Assembly: GCA_947589375.1 (NCBI GenBank)
Contig: CANQAO010000001.1
Location: 1-37,051 of the forward strand
DNA length: 37,051 nucleotides
DNA from: an uncultured Bacilli bacterium
GTDB lineage: Bacteria > Bacillota_I > Bacilli_A > RF39 > UBA660
Direction: 5' to 3'
Below, in pieces: positions 26,127 through 35,135 of the stretch (positions within the stretch are counted from its first letter, which is position 1; each line of letters begins with the position of its first letter). The notes beneath the pieces are model-generated. The model saw only the letters and a list, made by a program, of their open reading frames with translations, was not told the origin of the DNA and did no database searches. A program made the translations under genes and the position numbers.

Positions 26127-29100
26127 GTTTTTTTGAAAATATATTTACCAATGATAAAGCTAAAGAAATCGTCGGACTTAATACCGAATTAAAAAGCATT
26201 TATACATATAATTTATTTAAAAAAGAAAAGAAAAATATTCTTTTAGTAACTTCTAATTTACATGAGGCCAGTAAACTTTATACTTCACTTACCCACTATA
26301 CTGATAAAGTATGGTTTTTTCCGATGGATGATTTTTTAACTAGTGAAGCTATTGCGGTTTCTCCCGAATTTAAAAGTACAAGATTAGAAACCATCAATAA
26401 TATCTTAAATAACGATAAAAATATTATTGTCGCTAATTTAATGGGTTACTTACGTTTTTTACCTCCTAAACAAAATTTTGAACAAAGTTTTTTAAAATTA
26501 AAAATAAATAAAGAATATGATATGTCAAAATTAGTCGAAAATTTATTTAAGTTAGGTTATAAACGCGAAGACCTTGTTAATATGACTGGGGAAATAGCGG
26601 TTAGAGGTTTTGTTTTAGATATTTTTCCAATTAATTATGATAAACCAATTAGATTAGAGTTTTGGGGCGATGAAATTAGTTCAATAAAAACATTTAATGT
26701 CGATAACCAACGAACAATTGAAGAAATTAAAGAAATTACTATTTATCCTAATACGGAATTTTTAATTGATCAGGATCCTTTTGAAATTCCTTATCGCGAT
26801 ATGTATAAATATACCAAGGTTACGAATATTGGTGGCTATTTAGATAATAAAATAACTATTTATGATAATTATAATGATTTAAAAAACAATTATCAGTTTT
26901 TAATGGAAGAAGTTTTTGAATATAATATTAGTTTAGATCGCTCTAAAGACACAAAATATATGAATTCTTTTGAAGAAGTCGCGGAAAAAGACCCAATTAT
27001 CTTTGAAACTTTCCTTCAAAAAGAAAATGTAAAAAACACACAAATATTAAAAAATGTTGATATTCCATCATTTAAGTTAAATAAAGAAGCTATCAATAAT
27101 TTTTTGAATAATTCTTTAGACAAAGGTAAAAAGGTTATAGTTTGTTTAGATAATCGTTATCAAATTAATAAAATTACCGAATTTTTAAACAATAAAAATA
27201 TTATTTATACAAATGAAAATAAAATTTTTGATCAAAAAATCAATTTAATTGTAAAAAAAATCAGTAGTGGTTTTATGACTGATGAATATGTGGTGTTGTC
27301 AAAAAAAGAATTGTTTGGAGAAAAAGAAGACAATGCTTATAAAACCAAGTTTAGATATGGTTCGAGAATCAAAGATATTTCCAAATTAGAAATTGGTGAT
27401 TATGTCGTTCATGGAACCCATGGAATTGGGAAATATTTAGGGATAAAAACGATTGTTAAAAATGGATTAAAAAAAGATTATTTAACGATTGAATATCGGG
27501 ATAGTGATAAATTATATATTCCCGTAGAGAAAATTGAACTTATTTCTAAATTTTCCGGTAAAGAAGGAGTAGTTCCCAAAATAAACAAATTAGGTAGTCA
27601 CGAATGGGAAAAAACTAAAGCGAAAGCGCGCAAAAAAGCTTTTGATATGGCTGAAGATTTATTAAAGTTATATGCATTAAGGGAATCTAAACAAGGTTTT
27701 GCTTTTGCGAAAGACACGGAAGAACAAATTGAATTTGAAAAAGAATTTGAATATGAAGAAACTTTAGATCAAATAAGAGTAACTGAGGAAATTAAAAAAG
27801 ATATGGAAAGTATAAAACCGATGGATCGACTTTTATGTGGTGATGTTGGTTATGGTAAAACCGAAGTAGCTTTTCGGGCAATTTTTAAATGTATTTTATC
27901 TAATAAACAAGCGGCTATTTTATGTCCAACCACGATTTTATCTTCCCAGCACTATCAAAATGCTTTAAAACGTTTTTCCTCATTTCCAATTAATATTGCC
28001 TTATTAAATAGATTTGTTTCTAGTAAAGAAACTAAAAAAATAATTCAAAATTTAAAAGAAGGCAAAATAGATTTATTAATCGGAACACACCGAATATTAA
28101 GTGATGACATTGACTTTAAAGATTTAGGCCTTTTAGTTATCGATGAAGAACAACGTTTTGGTGTTAAGCATAAAGAAAAAATAAAACAATATAAAAACAA
28201 TATTGACGTTTTAACCTTATCGGCAACGCCAATTCCACGAACGCTGCAAATGTCGATAGCTGGACTTCGCAGTTTATCGATGATTGAAACGCCACCTGTT
28301 AATAGATATCCAATTCAAACTTATGTCCTTGCGGAAAATAATCAAATTATTAAAGAAGCTATTTATAAGGAATTATCAAGGAATGGTCAAGCGTTTATTT
28401 TATTTAACCGAATTCAAAATATCGAATCGAAATTAAGAGAAATTGAGGCTTTAGTTCCCGATGCGAAAATAAAATTTGCCCATGGCAAAATGGATAAAAA
28501 TGAATTAGAAAAAGTTATGCTGGAATTTAATAATAAAGAATTTGATGTGCTTTTATGTACGACGATTATCGAAACCGGTATTGATATTCCTTCGGTTAAT
28601 ACTTTAATTATTATTGATGCCGATAATTTTGGTCTATCGCAACTTTATCAAATTAGAGGTCGTATTGGTCGTAGTAATAAAATAGCTTATTGTTATTTAA
28701 TGTATAATCAAAATAAAGTTTTATCAGAAGTAGCTACTAAGAGATTAAAAGTGATTAAAGATTTTACCCAGTTAGGTAGTGGTTTTGCGATTGCGATGCG
28801 CGATTTATCAATTAGAGGTGCTGGGGATATTTTAGGTAGTGAACAAGCTGGTTTTATTGATAGTATTGGTATTGAGTTATTTTTAGAAATGCTTAATGAA
28901 GAGATTCAAAAATTAAAAGGGCAAGAGATAAAACCAGTAGTTTTAGACGAAAGGCCACCATTAATTGACGTCGAAACTTCTATTAGTGATGATTATGTTA
29001 GTGAAGAAGATTTAAAAATTGAAATCCATAAAAAAATTAATACGATTGATTCTTATGATAAATTAATTGAGGTTAAAAATGAAATTGAAGATAGATTTGG

Positions 29101-29407
29101 AAAAGTATCTGAAGAACTTCAAATTTATATGTGTGAAGAATGGTTTGAAAAAGAAGCTTTGAAATTAGGTATCAAACAAGTTCGGCAAACTAAAACCTTT
29201 GTGGAAATTACTTTAGATAAAGAACTTACAAAAAAAATAGATGGTGAATATTTGTTTTTTGAGACAAACGAACTTAGCCGAATGTTTAGATTCAGCATGA
29301 AATTTGAACGATTGATAATTATTTTAGATACTATCAAATTAGAAAAACATTTTATTTATTATCTAATTGATTTTATCAAAATATTAGAAAAAAGTATAAA
29401 AAAATAA
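26123..29407 (+). CDS. mfd: Transcription-repair coupling factor Mfd
   Basis: 1094 aa, a little shorter than the usual about 1150. Order: a UvrB-like N-terminal region (residues 1-330); the RNA-polymerase interaction domain of CarD type (from about 412, KLEIGDYVVHGTHGIGKYLG); the RecG-like helicase motor with Walker A GDVGYGKT (about 573-580), DEEQ (about 674-677) and the late motif GRIGRS; and the C-terminal TRCF domain. It removes stalled RNA polymerase and recruits UvrA. Coupled to pth by a 4-base overlap. The pth-mfd-spoVT order matches B. subtilis, less the fin gene. Confidence 0.97.
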   Translation: MSFFENIFTNDKAKEIVGLNTELKSIYTYNLFKKEKKNILLVTSNLHEASKLYTSLTHYTDKVWFFPMDDFLTSEAIAVSPEFKSTRLETINNILNNDKNIIVANLMGYLRFLPPKQNFEQSFLKLKINKEYDMSKLVENLFKLGYKREDLVNMTGEIAVRGFVLDIFPINYDKPIRLEFWGDEISSIKTFNVDNQRTIEEIKEITIYPNTEFLIDQDPFEIPYRDMYKYTKVTNIGGYLDNKITIYDNYNDLKNNYQFLMEEVFEYNISLDRSKDTKYMNSFEEVAEKDPIIFETFLQKENVKNTQILKNVDIPSFKLNKEAINNFLNNSLDKGKKVIVCLDNRYQINKITEFLNNKNIIYTNENKIFDQKINLIVKKISSGFMTDEYVVLSKKELFGEKEDNAYKTKFRYGSRIKDISKLEIGDYVVHGTHGIGKYLGIKTIVKNGLKKDYLTIEYRDSDKLYIPVEKIELISKFSGKEGVVPKINKLGSHEWEKTKAKARKKAFDMAEDLLKLYALRESKQGFAFAKDTEEQIEFEKEFEYEETLDQIRVTEEIKKDMESIKPMDRLLCGDVGYGKTEVAFRAIFKCILSNKQAAILCPTTILSSQHYQNALKRFSSFPINIALLNRFVSSKETKKIIQNLKEGKIDLLIGTHRILSDDIDFKDLGLLVIDEEQRFGVKHKEKIKQYKNNIDVLTLSATPIPRTLQMSIAGLRSLSMIETPPVNRYPIQTYVLAENNQIIKEAIYKELSRNGQAFILFNRIQNIESKLREIEALVPDAKIKFAHGKMDKNELEKVMLEFNNKEFDVLLCTTIIETGIDIPSVNTLIIIDADNFGLSQLYQIRGRIGRSNKIAYCYLMYNQNKVLSEVATKRLKVIKDFTQLGSGFAIAMRDLSIRGAGDILGSEQAGFIDSIGIELFLEMLNEEIQKLKGQEIKPVVLDERPPLIDVETSISDDYVSEEDLKIEIHKKINTIDSYDKLIEVKNEIEDRFGKVSEELQIYMCEEWFEKEALKLGIKQVRQTKTFVEITLDKELTKKIDGEYLFFETNELSRMFRFSMKFERLIIILDTIKLEKHFIYYLIDFIKILEKSIKK

Positions 29408-29456
29408 TTGAGCTTTGATGTCCGTTATTTGGAATTAACATCAAAGCTCAATTGCT
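29407..29456. terminator. Bidirectional terminator between mfd and ppaC
   Basis: Perfect 14-bp stem (29407-29420 with 29437-29450), 16-base loop. A T-rich tail follows on the plus strand (TTGCTTTTTA), and on the minus strand TTATTTTTTTA follows, so it can end both convergent transcripts. Confidence 0.92.
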
Positions 29457-29479
29457 TTTTAGAAGATAAATGAAATAGT

Positions 29480-31096
29480 TTATTTATCTAAATAACTCAT
29501 TAATTTAGGAACAATCTGTTTTTTTCTAGACACAAGACCTTCAAAGAAATGAGCTTCTTTAATATTTTCTAAATTAAAAGCATTTTCGAAAATTTCCTGA
29601 CTTTTTTCATTAAATAAAATATAGGAACCATTTTTTAAAATATCCGTTATAAATAAAGCCGTTGCACGATAATCTTCGTCAGTATACATATTATTTAATT
29701 CTAAAATAATTTCATTTTTGCGTTTTAGTATTTCTTTGGTATTCATTGTAGAGATTTGACCAATACCTACTTTTTGATTATCAATCATAAAGTTTTTAAA
29801 ATCACCATGAATGATTTCACCAACGGATTTGCCTTCAATACTTGAGCCAGCATTAAACATCTGCATGCCAAAATCCGTATAATCAATCCCTGTTTGCTTA
29901 GATAGGGAAAGAAGAGCAGACTTATCAAATAAAGTCGTCGTTGGCGAAGTTAAAAGTAATGTATCAGAAATAATCCCGGCCATCATTAGGCCAGCGATAT
30001 GTCTTGGAATATCGACATTTTGTTCTTTAAACATTAAATACAAAATAGTGTTAGTGCACCCAACTGGCATATTTCTAAAATTAATCGGCATGGTAGTACC
30101 AATATTACCTATTTTATGATGATCGACAATTTCCACAATTTCCGCTTCGTCTAAACCGATAACACTTTGTTCTTTTTCGTTATGGTCCACTAAAATGACC
30201 TTTTTCGGTTTATTATTATCAGCGGTACTAACTCTAAAAATACCACGGCATTTACCAGAGTTACTTAAAACAGGATAATTGCTGAATTTTTTCTTATTAG
30301 CCATATCTAAAACATCAAATAAAGAATCATTTTCATTAACGCAAATAATGTGCATACTGGCAATGTCTTCAATATAGTTACTTAAAATAACTAAATTGGC
30401 AGCCGTAATTCCATTATAATGAGTTTGTATAATATCAACTTTATTTTTTTTCGCAATTTCTAAATGTTCAGGGAGCATTTCGACATTATTAGTTAAAATA
30501 ATGATGGAAGCTGAGCTATTAACCGCATATTCAATAATACTATGTCTATCACCAGTAATTAAAACACTATCGCGATCTATTTTTACTTCTTCTTTAAAAG
30601 TAATACTGCGATATGAAGGGGAAATGATTTCTCCTTCGATTTCTTTATCAAACCTTAAAATAGCTTTACCCTCTAAAGCTTCTAATAAATTGTCGTAAGA
30701 TGTGCGAACACGATTGAAATTACCGGAAATCAAATCACTCATAACGTGTTTAAGGGAAACAGCCCCTTTATATTTGCCTTCCGAAGAAACGATTGGGAGC
30801 ATACTAATATTAGTTTCGCGCATTTGATTATAAGCTTTAAAAATTGAATCTTTTTCATGTAAGAAAAAACCTTTTTCATAATGGACATCTTTAACCTGGA
30901 TACGGACATCATTTAAATATTTGGGAGCTTTTACATCGAAATAATTCAATACAAAAGAGGTTTCTCGGCTAATATTACCGAGAACCCTAGGTTCGGTTTT
31001 TTCTCCCAATTCATTTTTTAAATAAGATAGAACGATTGCTGATGTGACACTATCAGTATCAGGTTTTTGATGACCAAAAATTAAAGTTTTAGCCAT
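29480..31096 (-). CDS. ppaC: Manganese-dependent (family II) inorganic pyrophosphatase with CBS-DRTGG regulatory insert
   Basis: 538 aa, against about 310 for simple family II enzymes. The DHH domain has FGHQKPDTDS (metal ligands His8, Asp12 and Asp14) and VDHHKIG. The DHHA2 domain ends with SRKKQIVP, whose basic residues bind pyrophosphate. The insert between about 70 and 300 holds two CBS repeats around a DRTGG domain, as in the clostridial and Desulfitobacterium enzymes that are inhibited by AMP and activated by diadenosine polyphosphates. AAGGAGG precedes the ATG. It is the second gene of a minus-strand pair, transcribed against the replication fork. Confidence 0.94.
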   Translation of the reverse strand: MAKTLIFGHQKPDTDSVTSAIVLSYLKNELGEKTEPRVLGNISRETSFVLNYFDVKAPKYLNDVRIQVKDVHYEKGFFLHEKDSIFKAYNQMRETNISMLPIVSSEGKYKGAVSLKHVMSDLISGNFNRVRTSYDNLLEALEGKAILRFDKEIEGEIISPSYRSITFKEEVKIDRDSVLITGDRHSIIEYAVNSSASIIILTNNVEMLPEHLEIAKKNKVDIIQTHYNGITAANLVILSNYIEDIASMHIICVNENDSLFDVLDMANKKKFSNYPVLSNSGKCRGIFRVSTADNNKPKKVILVDHNEKEQSVIGLDEAEIVEIVDHHKIGNIGTTMPINFRNMPVGCTNTILYLMFKEQNVDIPRHIAGLMMAGIISDTLLLTSPTTTLFDKSALLSLSKQTGIDYTDFGMQMFNAGSSIEGKSVGEIIHGDFKNFMIDNQKVGIGQISTMNTKEILKRKNEIILELNNMYTDEDYRATALFITDILKNGSYILFNEKSQEIFENAFNLENIKEAHFFEGLVSRKKQIVPKLMSYLDK

Positions 31097-31107
31097 AAAA
31101 TTCCTCC

Positions 31108-31773
31108 TTATAAATATTTTTCAGCTATAGCCGTTGCCCAAAGTACTAATAAACAAACAACAACAGTGATGATGAAAGCCGCTATAAAAAATTTAATACT
31201 ACGGGCATAATCACTGCGATGATCATATACGTTTTCTTTTTCAGAAATTTTTGAAGGATCATCATCGATGTGGAAATCCATATGATCGTTAACGAATACT
31301 TCAATTCCGTTTTTACTTTCAGTGACGTTTTCTTTGAAAGAAAATTTAGTTAAGGGCGCAATTTCGTAAAGTGAAAAGTTTTTTTGCTCTGGATTTTCCG
31401 TTAAACTATTAAGTTTATTAGTTACAACATAGATAAGTTCGTCATAAGTTTTAAAACTATATTGTCCTTGATAACCAATTAAATTAGGCTCATAGAAAAA
31501 CCATTCTTTACCATCTGAAAAAGCTACAAACCAATGCCTAAACGTTTGATAATCTTTAGAGGTATCATTTTTTTCAAAGAAAAGTCTCATAACTTCATAG
31601 TCTGATGCTGATAAAAAAAGAGCCATAAATTCCATTGCAGAATTGTTATTGCGTAAATTGAAATTGCGGCCATTAACATGAGCTTTATTATTTTTGATAG
31701 TAAAATCGTATAATTGATTAGGCGTTTTGATTCCAATTTTAGTATAGTCATTTAAAATTTGTTCATTTTCCAT
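31108..31773 (-). CDS. Uncharacterised protein with C-terminal membrane anchor
   Basis: 221 aa, family not recognised. A soluble N-terminal part of about 190 residues is followed by one hydrophobic helix (FFIAAFIITVVVCLLVLWAT) and a short tail, so it is likely a tail-anchored membrane protein. The segment RHWFVAFSDGKEWFFYEPN is reminiscent of the His/Asp part of transglutaminase-like folds, but no matching catalytic Cys is seen, so I do not claim that function. I chose the ATG at 31773 after GAGGTGG; a TTG at 31785 overlaps that site. It lies 11 bp before ppaC and shares its promoter. Confidence 0.75.
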   Translation of the reverse strand: MENEQILNDYTKIGIKTPNQLYDFTIKNNKAHVNGRNFNLRNNNSAMEFMALFLSASDYEVMRLFFEKNDTSKDYQTFRHWFVAFSDGKEWFFYEPNLIGYQGQYSFKTYDELIYVVTNKLNSLTENPEQKNFSLYEIAPLTKFSFKENVTESKNGIEVFVNDHMDFHIDDDPSKISEKENVYDHRSDYARSIKFFIAAFIITVVVCLLVLWATAIAEKYL

Positions 31774-31807
31774 AATCCACCTCAATTAATCTTTTATAAC
31801 TAATAAT

Positions 31808-31836
31808 ATAATACCACATAAACCAGATAATAGCAA
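31808..31836 (-). promoter_or_regulatory. Promoter of the membrane protein-ppaC operon
   Basis: Minus-strand -35 TTGCTA (31831-31836), 17-bp spacer, extended -10 TGGTATTAT (-10 at 31808-31813). Confidence 0.6.
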
Positions 31837-31844
31837 AAATAAAA

Positions 31845-31874
31845 GTATATTTTCTGTCAATTAAACACACACTA
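31845..31874 (+). promoter_or_regulatory. Possible forespore (sigma-G-like) promoter of spoVT
   Basis: GTATA (31845-31849), 18 bases, CACACTA (31868-31874). Compared with my recollection of the sigma-F/G consensus (GHATR-N18-CATWHTA), one base differs. B. subtilis spoVT is sigma-G dependent. No good housekeeping promoter is seen in this gap. In such AT-rich DNA this may be chance. Confidence 0.25.
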
Positions 31875-31896
31875 TACATTAGAAAGAAGGTAAAAA

Positions 31897-32418
31897 ATGA
31901 AAGCAACGGGAATTATAAGGCGAATTGACGATTTAGGAAGAATTGTGATTCCTAAAGAAATACGCCGAAATTTAAGACTGAAAAACGGCGAAAATTTAGA
32001 AATTTTTATCGATGAAAATGAAAACATAATTTTAAAAAAATATAATCAAATTGATAAACTAAAAGAATTTGGGCAAAACATTGCCGATGCCTTTTCTAAT
32101 ATAACCAAAAACAATCTTTTTATTACTAATACCGATACTTTTATTGCCGCTAGCGGTCATAAAAGTAATTATATTGGCAAAGATATTTCCGACGATTTAA
32201 TTTCTTTAATTGTCTCAAGAGGCGATATTAAAATGGAGGGGGCCATTAAAATGACAGCCGCTGAAAATGAACAAGGATTTTTTGCTTTTAGTCCAATCAT
32301 CGCTAGTGGAGATGTTATTGGTTCGGTTATTTTACTGGCGGATCAAGCGATTAGAGATGAGGAATTAAAACTTTTGAAAATAATTTCAACCTTTTTAGCG
32401 AGGTATATTGAAGAATAA
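31897..32418 (+). CDS. spoVT: SpoVT-type AbrB/GAF transcription regulator
   Basis: 173 aa. The AbrB swapped-hairpin DNA-binding domain (residues 1-45) begins MKATGIIRRIDDLGRIVIPK, almost identical to B. subtilis SpoVT. The rest (about 55-173) is GAF-like, with the typical end TFLARYIEE. In Bacillus it tunes sigma-G genes in the forespore. AGAAAGAAGG precedes the ATG. The place after mfd is conserved, apart from the inserted ppaC pair. A broader role is possible if the organism does not sporulate. Confidence 0.93.
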   Translation: MKATGIIRRIDDLGRIVIPKEIRRNLRLKNGENLEIFIDENENIILKKYNQIDKLKEFGQNIADAFSNITKNNLFITNTDTFIAASGHKSNYIGKDISDDLISLIVSRGDIKMEGAIKMTAAENEQGFFAFSPIIASGDVIGSVILLADQAIRDEELKLLKIISTFLARYIEE

Positions 32419-32436
32419 AAATAAATATGCTATAAT
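32408..32436 (+). promoter_or_regulatory. Promoter of the T-box-dut-metG operon
   Basis: -35 TTGAAG (32408-32413), 17-bp spacer, extended -10 TGCTATAAT (-10 at 32431-32436). The -35 lies in the last codons of spoVT. Confidence 0.7.
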
Positions 32437-32442
32437 TAGGCA

Positions 32443-32656
32443 TAAGCGATGAAGGAAAGAAAAATAGGTGACTTTATAGAGAGTTTATGGTTGGTGGAAA
32501 TAAACAAGGTGACTATTCCGAATGGTTCTGGAGCTTCTTAGCCGAATAATTAAGCTAAGGCGTATATCTGCGTTAAAGATTTAAGGTAAGCAATAGCTTA
32601 TAAATTAAGGTGGTACCACGTAATTTACGTCCTTATGTTTAAGGATGTTTTTTTTT
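32443..32656 (+). promoter_or_regulatory. T-box riboswitch, probably sensing tRNA-Met
   Basis: Stem I region with GAGAGTTTATGGTTGGTGGAA at its distal end. The T-box AAGGTGGTACCACG lies at 32607-32620, within an antiterminator that uses AAGG/CCTT. The competing terminator is ACGTCCTTA (32627-32635) with TAAGGATGT (32640-32648) and nine Ts. ATG at 32522-32524, just after the AATAG/CTATT helix, is the likely specifier, fitting metG downstream. The TGGT bulge would pair with an ACCA tRNA end, fitting tRNA-Met (A73) and arguing against the nearby TGG (Trp, G73). Uncharged tRNA should allow read-through into dut and metG. Confidence 0.88.
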
Positions 32657-32669
32657 GGAGATGATTAAC

Positions 32670-33158
32670 ATGCGCAAATTTGAAAAAATCAGTTTATCAC
32701 AGTTTATCAAGGACACAGGATTAACTGAAGCAGAATATCATAAATATAGATTACCTAAAAGAAGCACTAAACATAGTGCGGGTTATGATTTTGCAACCTT
32801 AACTGATTTTACTTTAAAACCAAAAGAAATTAAATTAATTCCAACCGGAATAAAAGCTAATATGAATGAAAATGAGGTATTAATGCTTTATATTCGCAGT
32901 AGTTTAGGGTTTAAATATAATTTACGGATGTGTAATCAAGTAGGTATTATCGATAAAGATTATTATAATAACAAAGACAATGAAGGTCATATTTTTGTAA
33001 AATTACAAAATGAAGGCGATACAATCAAAGAATTTAAATAGGGGGAAAGCATCGTTCAAGGAATTTTTACGAAATTTTTAGTAGTTGATGATGAAAAAGA
33101 AATTACCACGCTTAGGAAAGGTGGAATTGGTAGTACAAATGAGGAGGAAGAAAAATGA
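32670..33158 (+). pseudogene. dut: dUTPase gene interrupted by an in-frame TAG
   Basis: Trimeric-type dUTP diphosphatase. Motif 1 AGYD (37-40), motif 2 RSSLGFKY (76-83) and motif 3 NQVGIIDKDYYNN (89-101, catalytic Asp95) precede a TAG at 33039-33041. The same frame then continues for 38 codons with motif 4 GESIVQGIF and the P-loop-like motif 5 RKGGIGSTN, ending in TGA at 33156-33158. That stop overlaps the metG ATG, and the metG ribosome binding site lies inside this tail. A single change (for example AAG to TAG) explains it. The 123-aa product would lack two of five catalytic motifs. The start at 32670 has GGAG nine bases upstream. Alternatives are read-through or a sequencing/assembly error. 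Confidence 0.88.
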
Positions 33159-34720
33159 AAGATACTTTTTATATTACAACATCAATATTTTATGCATCAG
33201 CCAAACCCCATATTGGCAATTCATATGAGGGCGTTTTAGCGGATGCGATTGCGCGTTATAAAAGACTTACTGGTTATGATGTAAGATTTCATACCGGTAC
33301 TGATGAACATGGGGAAAAAGTCCAAAATAATGCTTTAAAAAACGGCAAAGATCCCCAAGAATATGTGGATGAAATAGCTTTAGAAGTTAAAAGATTATTA
33401 GATATTTTAAACGTTAGTTATGATAAATTTGTAAGAACAACCGATGCGAATCATAAAAAAATTGTCGGTAAAATATTTGAAAAATTATATGAAAATGGCG
33501 ATATATATAAAGGCACATATGAAGGCCTTTACTGCACACCTTGTGAATCTTTTTTTACAGAATCACAGTTAGTAGATGGTAAATGTCCTGACTGCGGAAG
33601 AGAAGTAAAAAAAGCCAGTGAAGAAGCTTACTTTTTAAAACTTAGTAAATATAATGAATGGTTAAAAGATTATATTTTAAACCATCCTAACTTTATTGAA
33701 CCTGAAAGTCGTAAAAATGAAATTATGAATAATTTTATTATTCCGGGAGTTCAAGATTTATGTGTTACTAGAAGCTCATTTGATTGGGGCATTAAAGTAC
33801 CATTTGATCAAAAACATGTAACTTATGTGTGGTTAGATGCCTTAGCTAACTATATTACTTTTTTAGGGTATGATCCCGATAATGAAAGTGATGATTTTAA
33901 TAAATATTGGCCAGCTGATATTCATATTATTGGCAAAGATATTTTAAGATTTCATACAATTTATTGGCCAGTAATGTTAAAAGCTTTAGGTCTTGCAATG
34001 CCGAAAAAAATCTTTGGTCATCCTTGGGTTTTAGCGGCTGATAGTGATAAGATGAGTAAATCTAAAGGTAATGTTTTATATGCTGATAAACTTGTAAATT
34101 TATTTGGTGTTGATGCTGTTAGATATTATTTATTACATGAAATCCCTTATGGACATGATGGTTATATTAGTTATGAATTATTAATTGAAAGAATTAATTC
34201 AGATTTAGCTAATATTTTAGGTAATTTAGTTAATAGAACAATTACTATGGCTCATAAATATTTTGATGGTATTATTTATAAACCAGAAAAATTGGAAGAA
34301 GCTGATTACGAATTAATCGAAATGGCCAAAGGTTTAAAGAATAAAGTCGAAGAAAAGATGAACAATTTAAAAATTGCGGAAGCGATTGATGAAGTTTTTG
34401 AACTATATCGTCGTAGTAATAAATATATCGATGAGACTACACCTTGGATTTTAGCTAAAGATGAAAGTCAAAAAGAAAGACTAAAAACGGTTATTTATAA
34501 TTTGTTAGAAGCCATTAGAACGGCTACGGTTTTCTTACAAGCCTTTTTACCAGATACCGCCGATAAAATTTTTGAGCAGTTAAATACGCAAAATCGACAA
34601 ATTGATTCTGTAGATAATTTTGATGGTATGGATGATGGTATTAAGTTAAATCAGCCAGAAGTATTGTTTGCGAGAATTGATAAAGATAAGAAATTAGAAG
34701 AAATCGAAAATGCCGAATAA
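33155..34720 (+). CDS. metG: Methionyl-tRNA synthetase
   Basis: 521 aa class I synthetase. HIGH-type motif PHIGN (18-22), zinc knuckle with CTPC and CPDC (from about residue 127), KMSKS at about 301-305 (DKMSKSKGN), then a helical anticodon domain. It ends without the C-terminal EMAP/OB tRNA-binding domain of the about 650-aa Bacillus enzyme, so it is the short form. GAGGAGG lies upstream, within the dut tail, and the ATG overlaps the dut TGA. Likely controlled by the upstream T-box. Confidence 0.96.
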   Translation: MKDTFYITTSIFYASAKPHIGNSYEGVLADAIARYKRLTGYDVRFHTGTDEHGEKVQNNALKNGKDPQEYVDEIALEVKRLLDILNVSYDKFVRTTDANHKKIVGKIFEKLYENGDIYKGTYEGLYCTPCESFFTESQLVDGKCPDCGREVKKASEEAYFLKLSKYNEWLKDYILNHPNFIEPESRKNEIMNNFIIPGVQDLCVTRSSFDWGIKVPFDQKHVTYVWLDALANYITFLGYDPDNESDDFNKYWPADIHIIGKDILRFHTIYWPVMLKALGLAMPKKIFGHPWVLAADSDKMSKSKGNVLYADKLVNLFGVDAVRYYLLHEIPYGHDGYISYELLIERINSDLANILGNLVNRTITMAHKYFDGIIYKPEKLEEADYELIEMAKGLKNKVEEKMNNLKIAEAIDEVFELYRRSNKYIDETTPWILAKDESQKERLKTVIYNLLEAIRTATVFLQAFLPDTADKIFEQLNTQNRQIDSVDNFDGMDDGIKLNQPEVLFARIDKDKKLEEIENAE

Positions 34721-34726
34721 AAAAGT

Positions 34727-34770
34727 AAAAATATTGTAAAATCCTAAAAAAAGGGGTTTACAATATTTTT
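34727..34770 (+). terminator. Terminator of metG
   Basis: Arms AAAAATATTGTAAA (34727-34740) and TTTACAATATTTTT (34757-34770), perfectly complementary, with extra C-G pairs inside. The T run is in the 3' arm. Confidence 0.85.
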
Positions 34771-34785
34771 TTAATGGCATATAAT
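34757..34785 (+). promoter_or_regulatory. Promoter of the small membrane protein gene
   Basis: -35 TTTACA (34757-34762), 17-bp spacer, -10 TATAAT (34780-34785). The -35 is formed by the 3' arm of the metG terminator. Confidence 0.75.
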
Positions 34786-34817
34786 AAGTCGGACACAAAA
34801 AAGAAGGGAGGGATAAA

Positions 34818-35135
34818 ATGTTAAAAGACGCTATTACAAAAGAAGTAACTAGAGATAAAGACGGAAACATCAATATTCTTTATGTTAGTGAAAGATTAAC
34901 ACAACTAAAAGATTCGAGAAAAAAATTTGCTTTATGTTCAGGAACTTCTGGTATCATGGCTTTTATCACAGCTCCATTAGCACCTATTGTTTCATTAGTA
35001 TTTTTAGGAACTGCGATTGGAACTTTAGGGCATTGTTGTGAGATTAATAGAGAATATCAGTCACACAAGAGTGAATTAGAAAAAACGGGCAAAATTAAAA
35101 CTCGTACAATTTTAAGAAGAAAAAACACAATATAG
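34818..35135 (+). CDS. Uncharacterised small membrane protein
   Basis: 105 aa, family not recognised. A charged N-terminus (1-36) precedes a hydrophobic stretch (about 38-73) that can form a helical hairpin around the PLAP turn. A Cys-Cys pair (73-74) follows at the membrane edge, then a very basic tail (KTGKIKTRTILRRKN). AAGGGAGGG precedes the ATG. It is monocistronic, with its own near-consensus promoter and a strong terminator whose stem includes the stop codon, so it is probably well expressed. No function is claimed. Confidence 0.75.
   Translation: MLKDAITKEVTRDKDGNINILYVSERLTQLKDSRKKFALCSGTSGIMAFITAPLAPIVSLVFLGTAIGTLGHCCEINREYQSHKSELEKTGKIKTRTILRRKNTI

Noticed and set aside
31108..31773. 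Active transglutaminase-like protease
   Set aside because: Only a loose HW...DG..W...EP resemblance. No catalytic cysteine is found in the expected position.
33039..33041. TAG reassigned to an amino acid genome-wide
   Set aside because: gyrB, tadA, dnaX, trmN6 and the small membrane protein end properly at TAG, so only a local event in dut is supported.
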